NCBI GenBank assembly: GCA_002482645.1
Contig: DLGJ01000008.1
Coordinates: forward strand, 124,001-188,000
DNA: 64,000 nt
Reading direction: 5' to 3'
DNA from: Hyphomicrobiaceae bacterium UBA7697
Lineage (GTDB): Bacteria > Pseudomonadota > Alphaproteobacteria > Rhizobiales > Methyloligellaceae
This document shows positions 43,244-50,822 of this stretch, one piece after another. The notes under the pieces are model-generated. The model was not told the DNA's origin, made no database searches, and was given only the letters and a program-made list of their open reading frames with translations. Made by a program: the position numbers and the translations under genes. Each line of letters starts with the position of its first letter. Positions within the stretch are counted from its first letter, which is position 1.

Positions 43244-44049
43244 GCGGCGTCGAGATTCTCTTTCAGAGCCGCGCGCGGCACCTTCTTGAACAAGCGAAAG
43301 AAATTATCCGTGGTCAGCGTTGCCAGCGCGTCCGCGCTCACCCCCCGGACTTCGGCCAGGCGCGCGGCCGTCTTGGCCACGTAGGCCGGTTCGTTGGTCT
43401 TGCCGCGGTAGGGTTCCGGCGCGAGATAGGGCGCATCGGTCTCGACCAGCAGCCGGTCGTCCGGTACGGACGCCGCGATGCCGCGCAACTCGCTCGCCTT
43501 CTTGAAGGTCACGACCCCGGAGAAGGACACATAGCCGCCGAGCGCCAGTCCGCGCCGGGCAAGCTCCGGCCCGCTGGTGAAGCAATGGAGAATGAAGGGA
43601 AAGGCCCCCTTCGCCGTCTCCTCCTCCAGGATGCGCGCCATGTCCTCGTCGGCGTCGCGCGAGTGGATGACGAGCGGCAGTCCGGTCTCCCGCGCGGCGG
43701 CGATATGCACGCGGAAGCTCTTCGCCTGCACTTCCGGCGGCGCAGAGTCGTAATGATAGTCCAGCCCCGCCTCGCCGACGGCGACGACCTTCGGATGCGT
43801 TGCGATCCCGATCAGCTCGGAGGCCGTCACATCCGGCTCCTCGGCGGCGTTGTTCGGATGGGTTCCGATCGAGCAAAACACATTGTCATGGGTCTCCACG
43901 ATCGCCTTCAGATCGGCGAAGTTCGCAACCCGCGTCGAGATCGTCACCATGAGCCCGACGCCAGCGTCTTGGGCCCGAGCGAGCAACGCCGGCAAGTCCG
44001 CTTTGAGTTCCGGGAAGTCGAGATGGCAGTGGCTATCGATCAGCATCAC
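43240..44049 (-). CDS. TatD-family metal-dependent hydrolase
   Basis: 269-residue TIM-barrel hydrolase. N-terminal metal ligands in DSHCHLDF, GEAGLDYHYD (about 90-99), LVIHSRDADEDM and LLVETDAPYLAPEPYRG (about 205-221). TatD homologues act as DNA 3'-exonucleases in repair, or possibly as D-aminoacyl-tRNA deacylases. In relatives it directly follows metG; here an insert of about 1.8 kb separates the two. Confidence 0.93.
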   Translation of the reverse strand: MMLIDSHCHLDFPELKADLPALLARAQDAGVGLMVTISTRVANFADLKAIVETHDNVFCSIGTHPNNAAEEPDVTASELIGIATHPKVVAVGEAGLDYHYDSAPPEVQAKSFRVHIAAARETGLPLVIHSRDADEDMARILEEETAKGAFPFILHCFTSGPELARRGLALGGYVSFSGVVTFKKASELRGIAASVPDDRLLVETDAPYLAPEPYRGKTNEPAYVAKTAARLAEVRGVSADALATLTTDNFFRLFKKVPRAALKENLDAA

Positions 44050-44152
44050 GGAAAGATGAAATATCGTTAAGGTTCAATCTGCTAGGGTAACGCGCAAAGG
44101 GACGCGACGCGCCCCTTTTGTGCAGCACTTTCGCAGACGAAACAATAGGGGC

Positions 44153-44169
44153 GGCCGCCGCAGGCGGCC
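44153..44169 (+). promoter_or_regulatory. perfect hairpin just upstream of the glutaredoxin-like gene
   Basis: GGCCGCC, loop GCA, GGCGGCC forms a perfect 7-bp GC stem ending seven bases before the ATG at 44177. In the mRNA it would cover the space where the ribosome binds, leaving only the GGGG at about 44148-44151 exposed. Either translation is damped by this structure, or the true start is the in-frame GTG at 44120. Confidence 0.45.
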
Positions 44170-44176
44170 AAGCGAC

Positions 44177-44512
44177 ATGGTGCCGATCCTCTTGCGCAAA
44201 ATACGGCTTGCCGTGGGCCTTACCGCCGCCACGGCCGCCGCGCTCGTGCTCATCCTGTCCCCGGGCATCGCGCAGGCGCGCTGCAGCCAGCGCGTCTATG
44301 TCTACAGCGCGGATTGGTGCGGAACGTGCCGCCAACTACGCGCCTATCTCGACCGCAACCGCATCCGTTACACGCTGCTGGACGCGACGACGCCCCGCGT
44401 CCAGGCCGACATGATCGCCCGCTTTGGCAACACCGCCATACCGCGCACGCTCATCGGCCGCTCCGTCGTGAGCGGCTTCGACCCGGCAAGGATCAACCAA
44501 CTCTGCCGCTAA
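44177..44512 (+). CDS. exported glutaredoxin-like protein
   Basis: 111 residues. Signal peptide (about 5-32, cleavage near IAQA) followed by a small thioredoxin-fold domain: YSADWCGTCRQLRAYLDRN with the redox Cys-Gly-Thr-Cys pair, and TAIPRTLIG supplying the cis-proline. The fold matches glutaredoxins rather than thioredoxins. As a periplasmic dithiol protein it might service the Cys pairs of secreted proteins. It lies between tatD and metG, divergent from tatD. Start alternatives: ATG 44177 (preferred) or GTG 44120. Confidence 0.72.
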   Translation: MVPILLRKIRLAVGLTAATAAALVLILSPGIAQARCSQRVYVYSADWCGTCRQLRAYLDRNRIRYTLLDATTPRVQADMIARFGNTAIPRTLIGRSVVSGFDPARINQLCR

Positions 44513-44569
44513 AAACGAATTTGTCGAGCGCATCGCGGAACCGGACGCGTATCGGCGCGTTTGGGCTTC

Positions 44570-44650
44570 ATGATGATCGGTCTTGCACTCTTCGGCTCGC
44601 TGCTCGCCGCTGTCCTGGTGTCGGGGTTCTTCGACAGCCAGAGCTCCTAG
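44570..44650 (+). CDS. possible 26-residue membrane micro-protein
   Basis: A short frame MMIGLALFGSLLAAVLVSGF followed by FDSQSS and a stop would form one membrane helix. There is no strong ribosome site. The stop codon overlaps the tRNA-like remnant. Such single-helix micro-proteins exist, but this could be chance; conservation in relatives would decide. Confidence 0.25.
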   Translation: MMIGLALFGSLLAAVLVSGFFDSQSS

Positions 44651-44676
44651 AGCGGCTGATTTGTAATCAGCGGGTC
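44642..44676 (+). pseudogene. tRNA-Thr(UGU)-like remnant
   Basis: Positions 44655-44671 form a canonical anticodon arm: a 5-bp stem, seven-base loop TTTGTAA with anticodon TGT, and U33/A37 in the proper places. It is preceded by TAGAGCG, the usual 3' side of the D arm, and followed by GGGTC, a usual variable region. The D loop is shortened (GCTC-CTA-GAGC), and no T arm or matching acceptor stem follows, so it cannot be a functional tRNA. Alternative: a chance 7-bp palindrome. Confidence 0.45.
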
Positions 44677-44696
44677 TGACGTTTCCGGACGTCAGA
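44675..44696 (-). terminator. perfect hairpin overlapping the orphan metG stop
   Basis: TCTGACGT, loop TTCCGG, ACGTCAGA: an 8-bp perfect stem. On the minus strand it overlaps the stop codon of the orphan metG tail (44692-44694), as expected for the original metG transcript end. No U run follows. Confidence 0.45.
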
Positions 44697-44741
44697 CGTC
44701 CTCGCTGTCCGTCTCCACATAACGCGGGAAGACGGGCGTTG
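44692..44741 (-). pseudogene. orphan metG 3' tail
   Basis: Read on the minus strand, this fragment encodes ATPVFPRYVETDSEDV and stops. The intact metG, 1.2 kb away, ends PTPVFPRYVETEQD. The shared part is identical in DNA over 34 bp and in the same reading frame, but each copy has its own ending. The fragment is disconnected from any metG body. Most likely it is the ancestral end of metG displaced by insertion of the intervening DNA. The frame continues rightward as noncoding-looking sequence to 44862. Confidence 0.6.
44708..44741. repeat. 34-bp direct repeat, left copy (att-like)
   Basis: Identical over all 34 bases to 45901-45934. It borders the AT-rich FkbM segment on its left side. The other copy forms part of the metG 3' end. 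Perfect direct repeats of a gene's 3' end on both sides of foreign-looking DNA are the usual result of site-specific integration. Confidence 0.9.
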
Positions 44742-45900
44742 CCCCAGCCCACCTCAGTTTGGCTTTGCCGTCACTATGGGCGGTAGCCTCATAATTCTTG
44801 CGACTATGGACTAAAGCGCTGTAGAGGATAACGGCTTCCGGTCGTCCGCGAGCCACGGCCATTGGACAGACAGATCTATATCGATGCCCCCGTTATCATG
44901 CGCCTAACTCGACTTGGAAACCGCGTCTTATCTCGGTTGACTGGATTTGAGCTTATCCACGCCAGAAACCGCAGCCGACTACTCAAACAGTCTCAGCAAT
45001 ACAAATCAATCAAGAACCAACATATAAATCTTACAAAATCGCTCTCATCTTTAAAACACGACTATGAATTGCTAACAAAAGATTGCAACGAATTACTATC
45101 CTCAAACAAGAAATTGACTCAAAAAAATAGACAACTAACAAATTTATGCAATTCACACAAAAGAACCATGTCAATTATAGGAAACTTTGCAGATAACAAT
45201 CCAAATGAATCCGTGGATAATTTTATAAATATTCTTGAATTCTCTAAAAGTCAAATAGGCCAGGATATATTTGTGGTTTCTCAGCTTGGTCTGAGGCCCG
45301 GGTTTTTTGTTGAATTTGGCGCCGCCGACGGCATAACTTTGAGCAACACTCACCTTCTGGAATCGAAACTTGGTTGGCAAGGCATCTTGGCGGAACCTGC
45401 ACGGTGCGACGCGGACAACCTCGCTAAAAACCGTACCGCAAAAATCGACTATCGATGTGTGTGGAAGGAAAGCGGCCATAAACTGAAATTCGTGGAAGCG
45501 AAATATTCTGCTTTATCCACACTTGCTCTCTATAGTAACGACGATTTTCATGCAAAGCAAAGAGAGGCTCCAGAAGATACATATGACGTGGAAACCGTTT
45601 CGTTGACGGACTTGCTCGACCAACATAACGCGCCGCGCGACATAGACTACCTATCTATTGATACTGAAGGCAGCGAGCTCGATATTATTTCGACTTTTGA
45701 TTTCAAAAAATACAACATTTCAATTATTACCTGCGAACACAACTACACAGAGAGTCGTCAAAAAATACGACAGACTCTGAAAAAAAATGGATATTGCCAC
45801 GTTCTTGAAGGTTTCAGCGAGGTGGACGACTGGTTTGTGCGTAGGTAAGTGACGCATTTCCACTTCTGGACGGGCTCAATAGATAGCCAGTTAGTCTTGT
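44742..45900. mobile_element. candidate inserted segment between att-like repeats
   Basis: About 1.16 kb between the two 34-bp repeats, strikingly AT-rich compared with the flanks, holding one FkbM-type methyltransferase gene and no recombinase. It breaks the metG-tatD adjacency seen in relatives. It may be a cargo remnant of a larger integrative element whose integrase has been lost, or a cassette mobilised in trans. Mobility itself is inferred. Confidence 0.5.
44898..45848 (+). CDS. FkbM-family methyltransferase with N-terminal coiled coil
   Basis: 316 residues from ATG 44898 (TTG 44862 is also in frame). The N-terminal third is Ser/Lys/Gln-rich and predicted coiled coil (about 30-90). The C-terminal domain is an FkbM SAM methyltransferase: SQIGQDIFVVSQL, motif I FFVEFGAADGITLSNT, LGWQGILAEPA, and a later DYLSIDTEGSELDII. 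Such enzymes often O-methylate surface glycans or polyketides. The codon use is AT-rich, unlike all neighbours, indicating horizontal acquisition. No glycosyltransferase genes are nearby to suggest a substrate. Confidence 0.82.
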   Translation: MRLTRLGNRVLSRLTGFELIHARNRSRLLKQSQQYKSIKNQHINLTKSLSSLKHDYELLTKDCNELLSSNKKLTQKNRQLTNLCNSHKRTMSIIGNFADNNPNESVDNFINILEFSKSQIGQDIFVVSQLGLRPGFFVEFGAADGITLSNTHLLESKLGWQGILAEPARCDADNLAKNRTAKIDYRCVWKESGHKLKFVEAKYSALSTLALYSNDDFHAKQREAPEDTYDVETVSLTDLLDQHNAPRDIDYLSIDTEGSELDIISTFDFKKYNISIITCEHNYTESRQKIRQTLKKNGYCHVLEGFSEVDDWFVRR

Positions 45901-47444
45901 TCCGTCTCCACATAACGCGGGAAGACGGGCGTTGGCGCGGGCAGGTCCGTGCCAGGCTTGAGGCGCCCTGCCTCGCCGAGCCGGTCGAAGCCCCGCGCGT
46001 CCCCCGGAACGCTCAGCAAATCCAAGAGCTTGACCCCGCTTTCCGGCATCGCCGGTTGAACGAGGATCGCGGCCTGACGCACGACCTCCGCCGTGACGTA
46101 GAGGATCGTGCCCATGCGCTCGGGGTTCGTCTTTTTATGGGCCCACGGCTCCTCGCCCGCGAAATAGCGGTTCGCGTCCGCGATCAACCCCCAGATCAGT
46201 TCCAACGCCCGATGGATGGCGAAGGCGTCGATCTCCGCCTCCACGCGCGGGAGCAGGCCGTCGGCCGCGGCAAGGATCGTCTTATCGGCCTCGGTGAGCG
46301 CGCCCGGCTCCGGAACGGTCCCGCCGCAATTCTTGGCGATCATCGAGAGCGAGCGCTGGGCGAGATTGCCGAGATCGTTGGCAAGGTCGGCGTTGATGCG
46401 CTGAACGATGCCCTCGTGGCTGTAATTGCCGTCCTGGCCGAACGGCACTTCACGCAAGAGGAAATACCGGATCGGATCGACGCCATACGCGCCGGCAAGC
46501 GAAATCGGATCGACCACGTTACCGACCGACTTCGACATCTTCTCCCCGCGATTGTAGAGAAAGCCGTGGCCGAACACTTTGCGGGGCGGCGCGACGCCGG
46601 CCGACATCAGGAACGCAGGCCAGTAGACCGCGTGGAAGCGGATGATGTCCTTGCCGATGATGTGGACATCCGCCGGCCAATATTTCTTGAAGCTCTCGGA
46701 CCCCTCGTCCGGAAAGCCGACGCCGGTGATGTAGTTCGTCAGCGCATCGACCCACACATACATGACGTGCTTCGGATCGTCCGGCACCGGCACGCCCCAA
46801 TCGAACGTCGTTCGCGACACCGACAGATCCTTGAGGCCGCCGCGCACGAAGGCCTTCACCTCGTTGGCGCGGGTCTCGGGCCCGATAAAGCCCGGGTTCG
46901 CCTCGTAATAGTCGAGCAGCCGGTCGCCGAACGCCGACAGCCGGAAGAAATAGCTCTCCTCCTCCACCCATTCGACGGGCGTCCCTTGCGGCGACAGCTT
47001 GGCGCCGTCCTTGCCTTCGCTCAGCTCGCTCTCGTCGTAATAGGCCTCGTCGCGCACCGAGTACCAGCCGGCATATTTGTCGAGATAGATGTCGCCCGCC
47101 GCCTGCATGCGCCGCCACAGCTCCTGCGTGGAGCGGGTATGGCGCTCCTCCCGCGTCGAGATGAAGTCGTCGTTGGAGCAATTGAGCACCTCGACCATCT
47201 CGCGGAATTTCGGCGTGTTGCGATCGGCGAGTTCGGCGGCCGTGATGCCTTGCTTGCGCGCCGTCTGCAGCATCTTGATGCCGTGCTCGTCGGTGCCGGT
47301 GAGAAAGAACACGTCCTTCCCCTGCAGCCGCCGGAAGCGCGCGAGCGCATCGGTCGCCACCGCCTCGTAGGCATGGCCGATATGCGGCGCATCGTTCGGA
47401 TACGAGATCGCTGTGGTGATGTAATAGGATTGTCTGTCGGCCAT
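45891..47444 (-). CDS. metG: methionyl-tRNA synthetase
   Basis: 517-residue class I aminoacyl-tRNA synthetase without the C-terminal dimerisation domain, the short form usual in Alphaproteobacteria. HIGH-type motif PHIGHAYEAVATDALAR (about 20-36) and KMSKS motif GEKMSKSVGNVVDP (about 298-311), GTDEHGIKM present. Its last codons overlap the right att-like repeat, so its final residues (EQD) may be supplied by inserted DNA. No functional loss is expected, as the tail is outside the catalytic core. Confidence 0.96.
   Translation of the reverse strand: MADRQSYYITTAISYPNDAPHIGHAYEAVATDALARFRRLQGKDVFFLTGTDEHGIKMLQTARKQGITAAELADRNTPKFREMVEVLNCSNDDFISTREERHTRSTQELWRRMQAAGDIYLDKYAGWYSVRDEAYYDESELSEGKDGAKLSPQGTPVEWVEEESYFFRLSAFGDRLLDYYEANPGFIGPETRANEVKAFVRGGLKDLSVSRTTFDWGVPVPDDPKHVMYVWVDALTNYITGVGFPDEGSESFKKYWPADVHIIGKDIIRFHAVYWPAFLMSAGVAPPRKVFGHGFLYNRGEKMSKSVGNVVDPISLAGAYGVDPIRYFLLREVPFGQDGNYSHEGIVQRINADLANDLGNLAQRSLSMIAKNCGGTVPEPGALTEADKTILAAADGLLPRVEAEIDAFAIHRALELIWGLIADANRYFAGEEPWAHKKTNPERMGTILYVTAEVVRQAAILVQPAMPESGVKLLDLLSVPGDARGFDRLGEAGRLKPGTDLPAPTPVFPRYVETEQD
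45901..45934. repeat. 34-bp direct repeat, right copy (within metG 3' end)
   Basis: The right copy of the repeat at 44708-44741. It codes for codons near the C-terminus of MetG (TPVFPRYVE and flanking bases). The ten bases beyond it toward the stop (TTAGTCTTGT) differ from the left copy and provide the current metG ending. Confidence 0.9.
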
Positions 47445-47675
47445 CGTGTCTCCCTAGCGGTTCGACACCGGCATTTGCCATCCCTTGGCTGCGCCTGCCC
47501 AAGCAAATGAAGGCGTCGAAAGAACCACTAGCAACTTCTGATTCCAGTGGGGCTTTTGAATTTGACGTTCGAGCGAGGGACTGGCGGCAAGCGGGACCCA
47601 AATGTCAAATTCGCTACCCTTGCCGGAGACATAGCCTTGAAGCCTCGTCCCCAGCAAGCACCCACGTCGAACGCG
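47445..47675. other. intergenic region metG-holB with long-spaced inverted repeat
   Basis: This 231-bp gap is atypically long within an otherwise tight operon. It contains GAATTTGAC (47558-47566) and its exact complement GTCAAATTC (47604-47612), 37 bp apart. I see no convincing reading frame. It may hold a promoter for metG or be a small dispersed repeat. Confidence 0.4.
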
Positions 47676-48770
47676 CTAAACGGCGCGTTCCTGGACGAGC
47701 TTCTGGAGACTGAACCAGGTGTTCAGGATCAGAAGACTGCGGTCCAGATTGAGCGCGAAGGTCTCCGAGCGTGCGGCGGAGATCGTCTCCCAGGCATCCG
47801 CCCATTCGGGCAAATTGTCGTTTGAGACGAAACGCTTTGCGAGCTTTTCCTCGCACGCCGCGAGCCCCTGTCCCGTCGCGCCGAAGCGCACGAAGCGCTC
47901 GATCAGCCCCAGCAGCAAGACGAGATACAGCTCCAACCGCTCGGTCTCGCTCGCGCTGGCCAGCTTCTCCGCTTGACGGTGGACCCTGGCACCGTCGAGC
48001 TCCGGCAGAGAGTCGAATGTCGCGACGATCTCGTCATAGAGCTCGATCCCGCCGCCGGTGATGAGCTCGAGCGCGCGCCGTACGCTCCCCTGCGACAGGG
48101 AGATCGCCAAGGACAGCGTCTTCCCGCCGGCCTCGATCTCGTCGCGCTGGAGCGCGGCGCGAACCGCATCGCTCAGCGGCGCCTCCTCCAAGGACGAAAG
48201 CCGCAAGACCCGCGTGCGCGAGCGGATGGTCGCCGGCAGACGGCCCTCGGCGCTCGAAACCAAGAGAAACAGCGTGCGCGGCGGAGGCTCTTCGAGCGCC
48301 TTCAACAGCGCATTCGCGGCGTTTTGATTGAGCTGGTCGGCCCGGTCCACGACGACCACGCGCCAACTGCCGTCGCCTGCGGTACTGCCGAGAAACGCGC
48401 GCAAGCGCCGGACCTCGTCGACGCCGATCCATTGGGAATAGCGCTTGGATTTGTCGTTCCACGACCGGCGAATGAGGAGCAGGTTGGGATGAGCCAGCCC
48501 CGCGACCTTGCGGAACAACGGATCGGAAATCGGGACGTCGGCGGGTTCGCCCGCGATCAGGTCCCCCGCCTCCGCGTGGGCGAGCACGGTCCGGGCGAAA
48601 CGATAGGCCAGCGTCGCCTTGCCGATGCCTTCGGGGCCCACCAGCAACCACGCATGATGCAACCGGCCGCCGCGAAGCGCGTCCTCGAATTCGGCGGCAG
48701 CGCCGTCATGGCCGAACACGCTCTCCACCTCGCGCGGCGAGGAGAACGACTCAAGCCGGTCCGGCTCCAC
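47676..48770 (-). CDS. holB: DNA polymerase III delta' subunit
   Basis: 364-residue AAA+ clamp-loader subunit. GRLHHAWLLVGPEGIGKATLA with Walker A-like GPEGIGKA (about 47-54), then VVVVDRADQLNQNAANALLKALEEPP (sensor/SRC-type region, split here by length), and ARTVLA. The central zinc-module cysteines of many delta' subunits are not apparent. GTG start at 48770. Sits between tmk and metG in the standard tmk-holB-metG order. Confidence 0.92.
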   Translation of the reverse strand: MEPDRLESFSSPREVESVFGHDGAAAEFEDALRGGRLHHAWLLVGPEGIGKATLAYRFARTVLAHAEAGDLIAGEPADVPISDPLFRKVAGLAHPNLLLIRRSWNDKSKRYSQWIGVDEVRRLRAFLGSTAGDGSWRVVVVDRADQLNQNAANALLKALEEPPPRTLFLLVSSAEGRLPATIRSRTRVLRLSSLEEAPLSDAVRAALQRDEIEAGGKTLSLAISLSQGSVRRALELITGGGIELYDEIVATFDSLPELDGARVHRQAEKLASASETERLELYLVLLLGLIERFVRFGATGQGLAACEEKLAKRFVSNDNLPEWADAWETISAARSETFALNLDRSLLILNTWFSLQKLVQERAV

Positions 48771-48851
48771 CGGCCCCGGCCGGGACGGTTTCTGCGCGGC
48801 GCTTATCTCGCCCCCCCGATCCTGGGAACCCTCATGGAGTTGGAGCCCGGC

Positions 48852-49499
48852 TCACGGATTGAGACGCTGTAGGACCGTTTCCCAAACGTCCTCGGCGACC
48901 ATGGCTTCGGGCTGGCTTGCGTCCACGACCACGCAACGGTCCGGTTCTTCCTCGGCGATGTCCAGGAATGCACGGCGAATCCGCTCATGGTTCATGAGGT
49001 CCTGACTCTCGAAGCGGTCGAGTTCGCCCCCTGCCGCGCGCGCCTCGGCGCGGGCAAGACCTTCGTCCGCGGGGATATCCAGGATAAACGTAATGTCCGG
49101 CGAAAGCTCGCCGACCGTCAGCCGCTCCAAGGCATTGATGGCGCTGCGCGGCACGCCTCCCGTCGCTCCCTGATAGGCGCGGGTCGAATCGATGAAACGG
49201 TCGCACACGACCCATTGGCCCTCTTGGAGGGCGCCTTGAATGGCATTGTCGATATGATCCGCCCGCGCCACCGCGAACAAGACCGCCTCGGCCAAATGCC
49301 CGAACGGCGCCACGCGCCCGGACAGCAGCGCCGCGCGGATTTCCTCGGCGCCAGGCGATCCGCCCGGCTCCCGCGTCGCGAACACCGAACGTCCAGACCG
49401 GGCCAGGCGATTTGCGAGAATTCCGGCTTGGGTCGACTTGCCGGAGCCTTCACCGCCCTCGAAGGTGATGAAACGTCCGATCTCGATGGCCTGCTGCAT
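48852..49499 (-). CDS. tmk: thymidylate kinase
   Basis: 215-residue dTMP kinase. P-loop TFEGGEGSGKSTQAG (about 12-26), TREPGGSPGAEEIR with the DR(E/Y)-type catalytic segment, VCDRFIDSTRAYQG (about 95-108) and a Lid region with EARAAGGELDRFE. It provides dTDP for DNA synthesis. Follows dacA (24 bp) and precedes holB. Confidence 0.95.
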   Translation of the reverse strand: MQQAIEIGRFITFEGGEGSGKSTQAGILANRLARSGRSVFATREPGGSPGAEEIRAALLSGRVAPFGHLAEAVLFAVARADHIDNAIQGALQEGQWVVCDRFIDSTRAYQGATGGVPRSAINALERLTVGELSPDITFILDIPADEGLARAEARAAGGELDRFESQDLMNHERIRRAFLDIAEEEPDRCVVVDASQPEAMVAEDVWETVLQRLNP

Positions 49500-49523
49500 G
49501 TTCGGAGGCTCGGTACCGTTGCC

Positions 49524-50717
49524 CTAAAGCAGCCAGCCGAAGGCGAGCACGAGCAAAGAATCGATGCCGCGCATGGCGAAGTTGCTGCTGTTGATGTCCT
49601 CGCCAGCATAAAGCGGAATTTCGTTGACCGCCTCAAGTTCCGCGGCTTTCACCTTCAGGGTCGCGATCCGGTCCCCCTTCTTGATGGGGGCCTTGATCGG
49701 CCCGTCATAGACGATCTCGCCGGAGACCGTGCCGGTCGCGCTGGCCGGCAGGAGGAGATCGATCGCCCCGTCGCCGACAAGCGGCACGTAGTGCTTCTCT
49801 CCGCCCCAAACCAGCGCGTCGCTGACTTGCTGTCCGGCGTCGAATAGCCGGAAGGGCCGGAAACTCTTGAAGCCCCATTCCAGCATCCGGCGCGATTCCG
49901 ACTGCCGGTCGTCCTTACCCGATAGCCCCGTGACGACCAGAATGAGCCTTTGATCGCCGCGCTTCGCACTCGAGACAAGTCCGTACCCCGCTTCCTTCAA
50001 ATAGCCGGTCTTCAGGCCATCGACACCGATATCCGACCACACCAGCGGATTGCGGTTCCGGAAGGTGAACTTGTCGCGATAGCGGAACTCCTTTTGCGAG
50101 AAGTAGTGGTAGTATTCCGGATAGGTCTCGATCAGAAACTTCGAGAGCGCCGCAAGATCCCGCGCCGTCATCAGATGGCCTTCGGCCGGAAGGCCGGTCG
50201 GATTCATGAACGTCGACTGGGTGAGACCGATCTGCTTGGCGTAGTCGTTCATCATCTTGACGAAGCCCTGCTCGGTCCCGCCAATCCCTTCGGCCAGAAT
50301 AAGCGCTCCGTCATTCGCCGACTGCACCGTGACGCCCTGGATCAAGTCCGCCACGGTGATCTCGTTGCCAAGCGGCGCGAACATCGCGGCGGTTCCAGAC
50401 GGTGCGCCCCCCGTGCGCCAGGCGTACTCGCTGACCTTGAACGTGTCGTCGAGCTTGATGCGGCCAGCCTTCAACTCGCGAAAGACGACGGCCAGGGTCA
50501 TGAGCTTGCTCATGCTCGCCGGCGGGATGCGCGAATCGGCGTTCTTCTCGTAAAGGACGAGATCGGCGCCCGAATCGAGGAGGATCGCGTTCTGGGCCTT
50601 GGTGGTAAAGCCTTCGTCTTTTTTCGTGGCCGCATGGGTGACGCTCGCGGCAAAGGCCACGCCCAGCGCGCAAGCAACGGCAGTTTTCGTCAATCTACGC
50701 AAAGCGCGCACGATCAC
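49524..50717 (-). CDS. D-alanyl-D-alanine carboxypeptidase (DacA/PBP5-type)
   Basis: About 397 residues. Signal peptide (about 5-30, ending THAA), then the S11 peptidase domain: active-site SxxK in PPASMSKLMT, SxN in QSANDGAL, KTG in DGLKTGYL, followed by the PBP5 C-terminal beta domain and a C-terminal amphipathic or hydrophobic anchor (SLLVLAFGWLL). It trims terminal D-Ala from pentapeptides. I place the start at GTG 50717 or 50711; longer in-frame starts give an unlikely leader. Confidence 0.9.
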   Translation of the reverse strand: MIVRALRRLTKTAVACALGVAFAASVTHAATKKDEGFTTKAQNAILLDSGADLVLYEKNADSRIPPASMSKLMTLAVVFRELKAGRIKLDDTFKVSEYAWRTGGAPSGTAAMFAPLGNEITVADLIQGVTVQSANDGALILAEGIGGTEQGFVKMMNDYAKQIGLTQSTFMNPTGLPAEGHLMTARDLAALSKFLIETYPEYYHYFSQKEFRYRDKFTFRNRNPLVWSDIGVDGLKTGYLKEAGYGLVSSAKRGDQRLILVVTGLSGKDDRQSESRRMLEWGFKSFRPFRLFDAGQQVSDALVWGGEKHYVPLVGDGAIDLLLPASATGTVSGEIVYDGPIKAPIKKGDRIATLKVKAAELEAVNEIPLYAGEDINSSNFAMRGIDSLLVLAFGWLL

Positions 50718-50822
50718 TTCGTTCTGTGGAATGGTGGCTCGAAGGGCCGCCAACGCCTGCGGCCAGTGTTCATGCACTATCGAATGCCTGGACCGAAAAA
50801 TCAACCAGGCACGGAACAACAC

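Noticed and set aside
44642..44712. A complete tRNA-Thr gene
   Set aside because: D loop shortened, no T-loop consensus, and the downstream bases do not pair properly with an acceptor stem; only the central part is tRNA-like.
44692..44862. A 56-residue minus-strand protein ending in the metG-like tail
   Set aside because: The upstream two thirds show no similarity to MetG or any domain and overlap the FkbM leader; best explained as a fortuitous extension of the orphan tail.
47454..47657. 67-residue frame between metG and holB
   Set aside because: No ribosome site or known pattern; it spans the inverted repeat and is probably noncoding.
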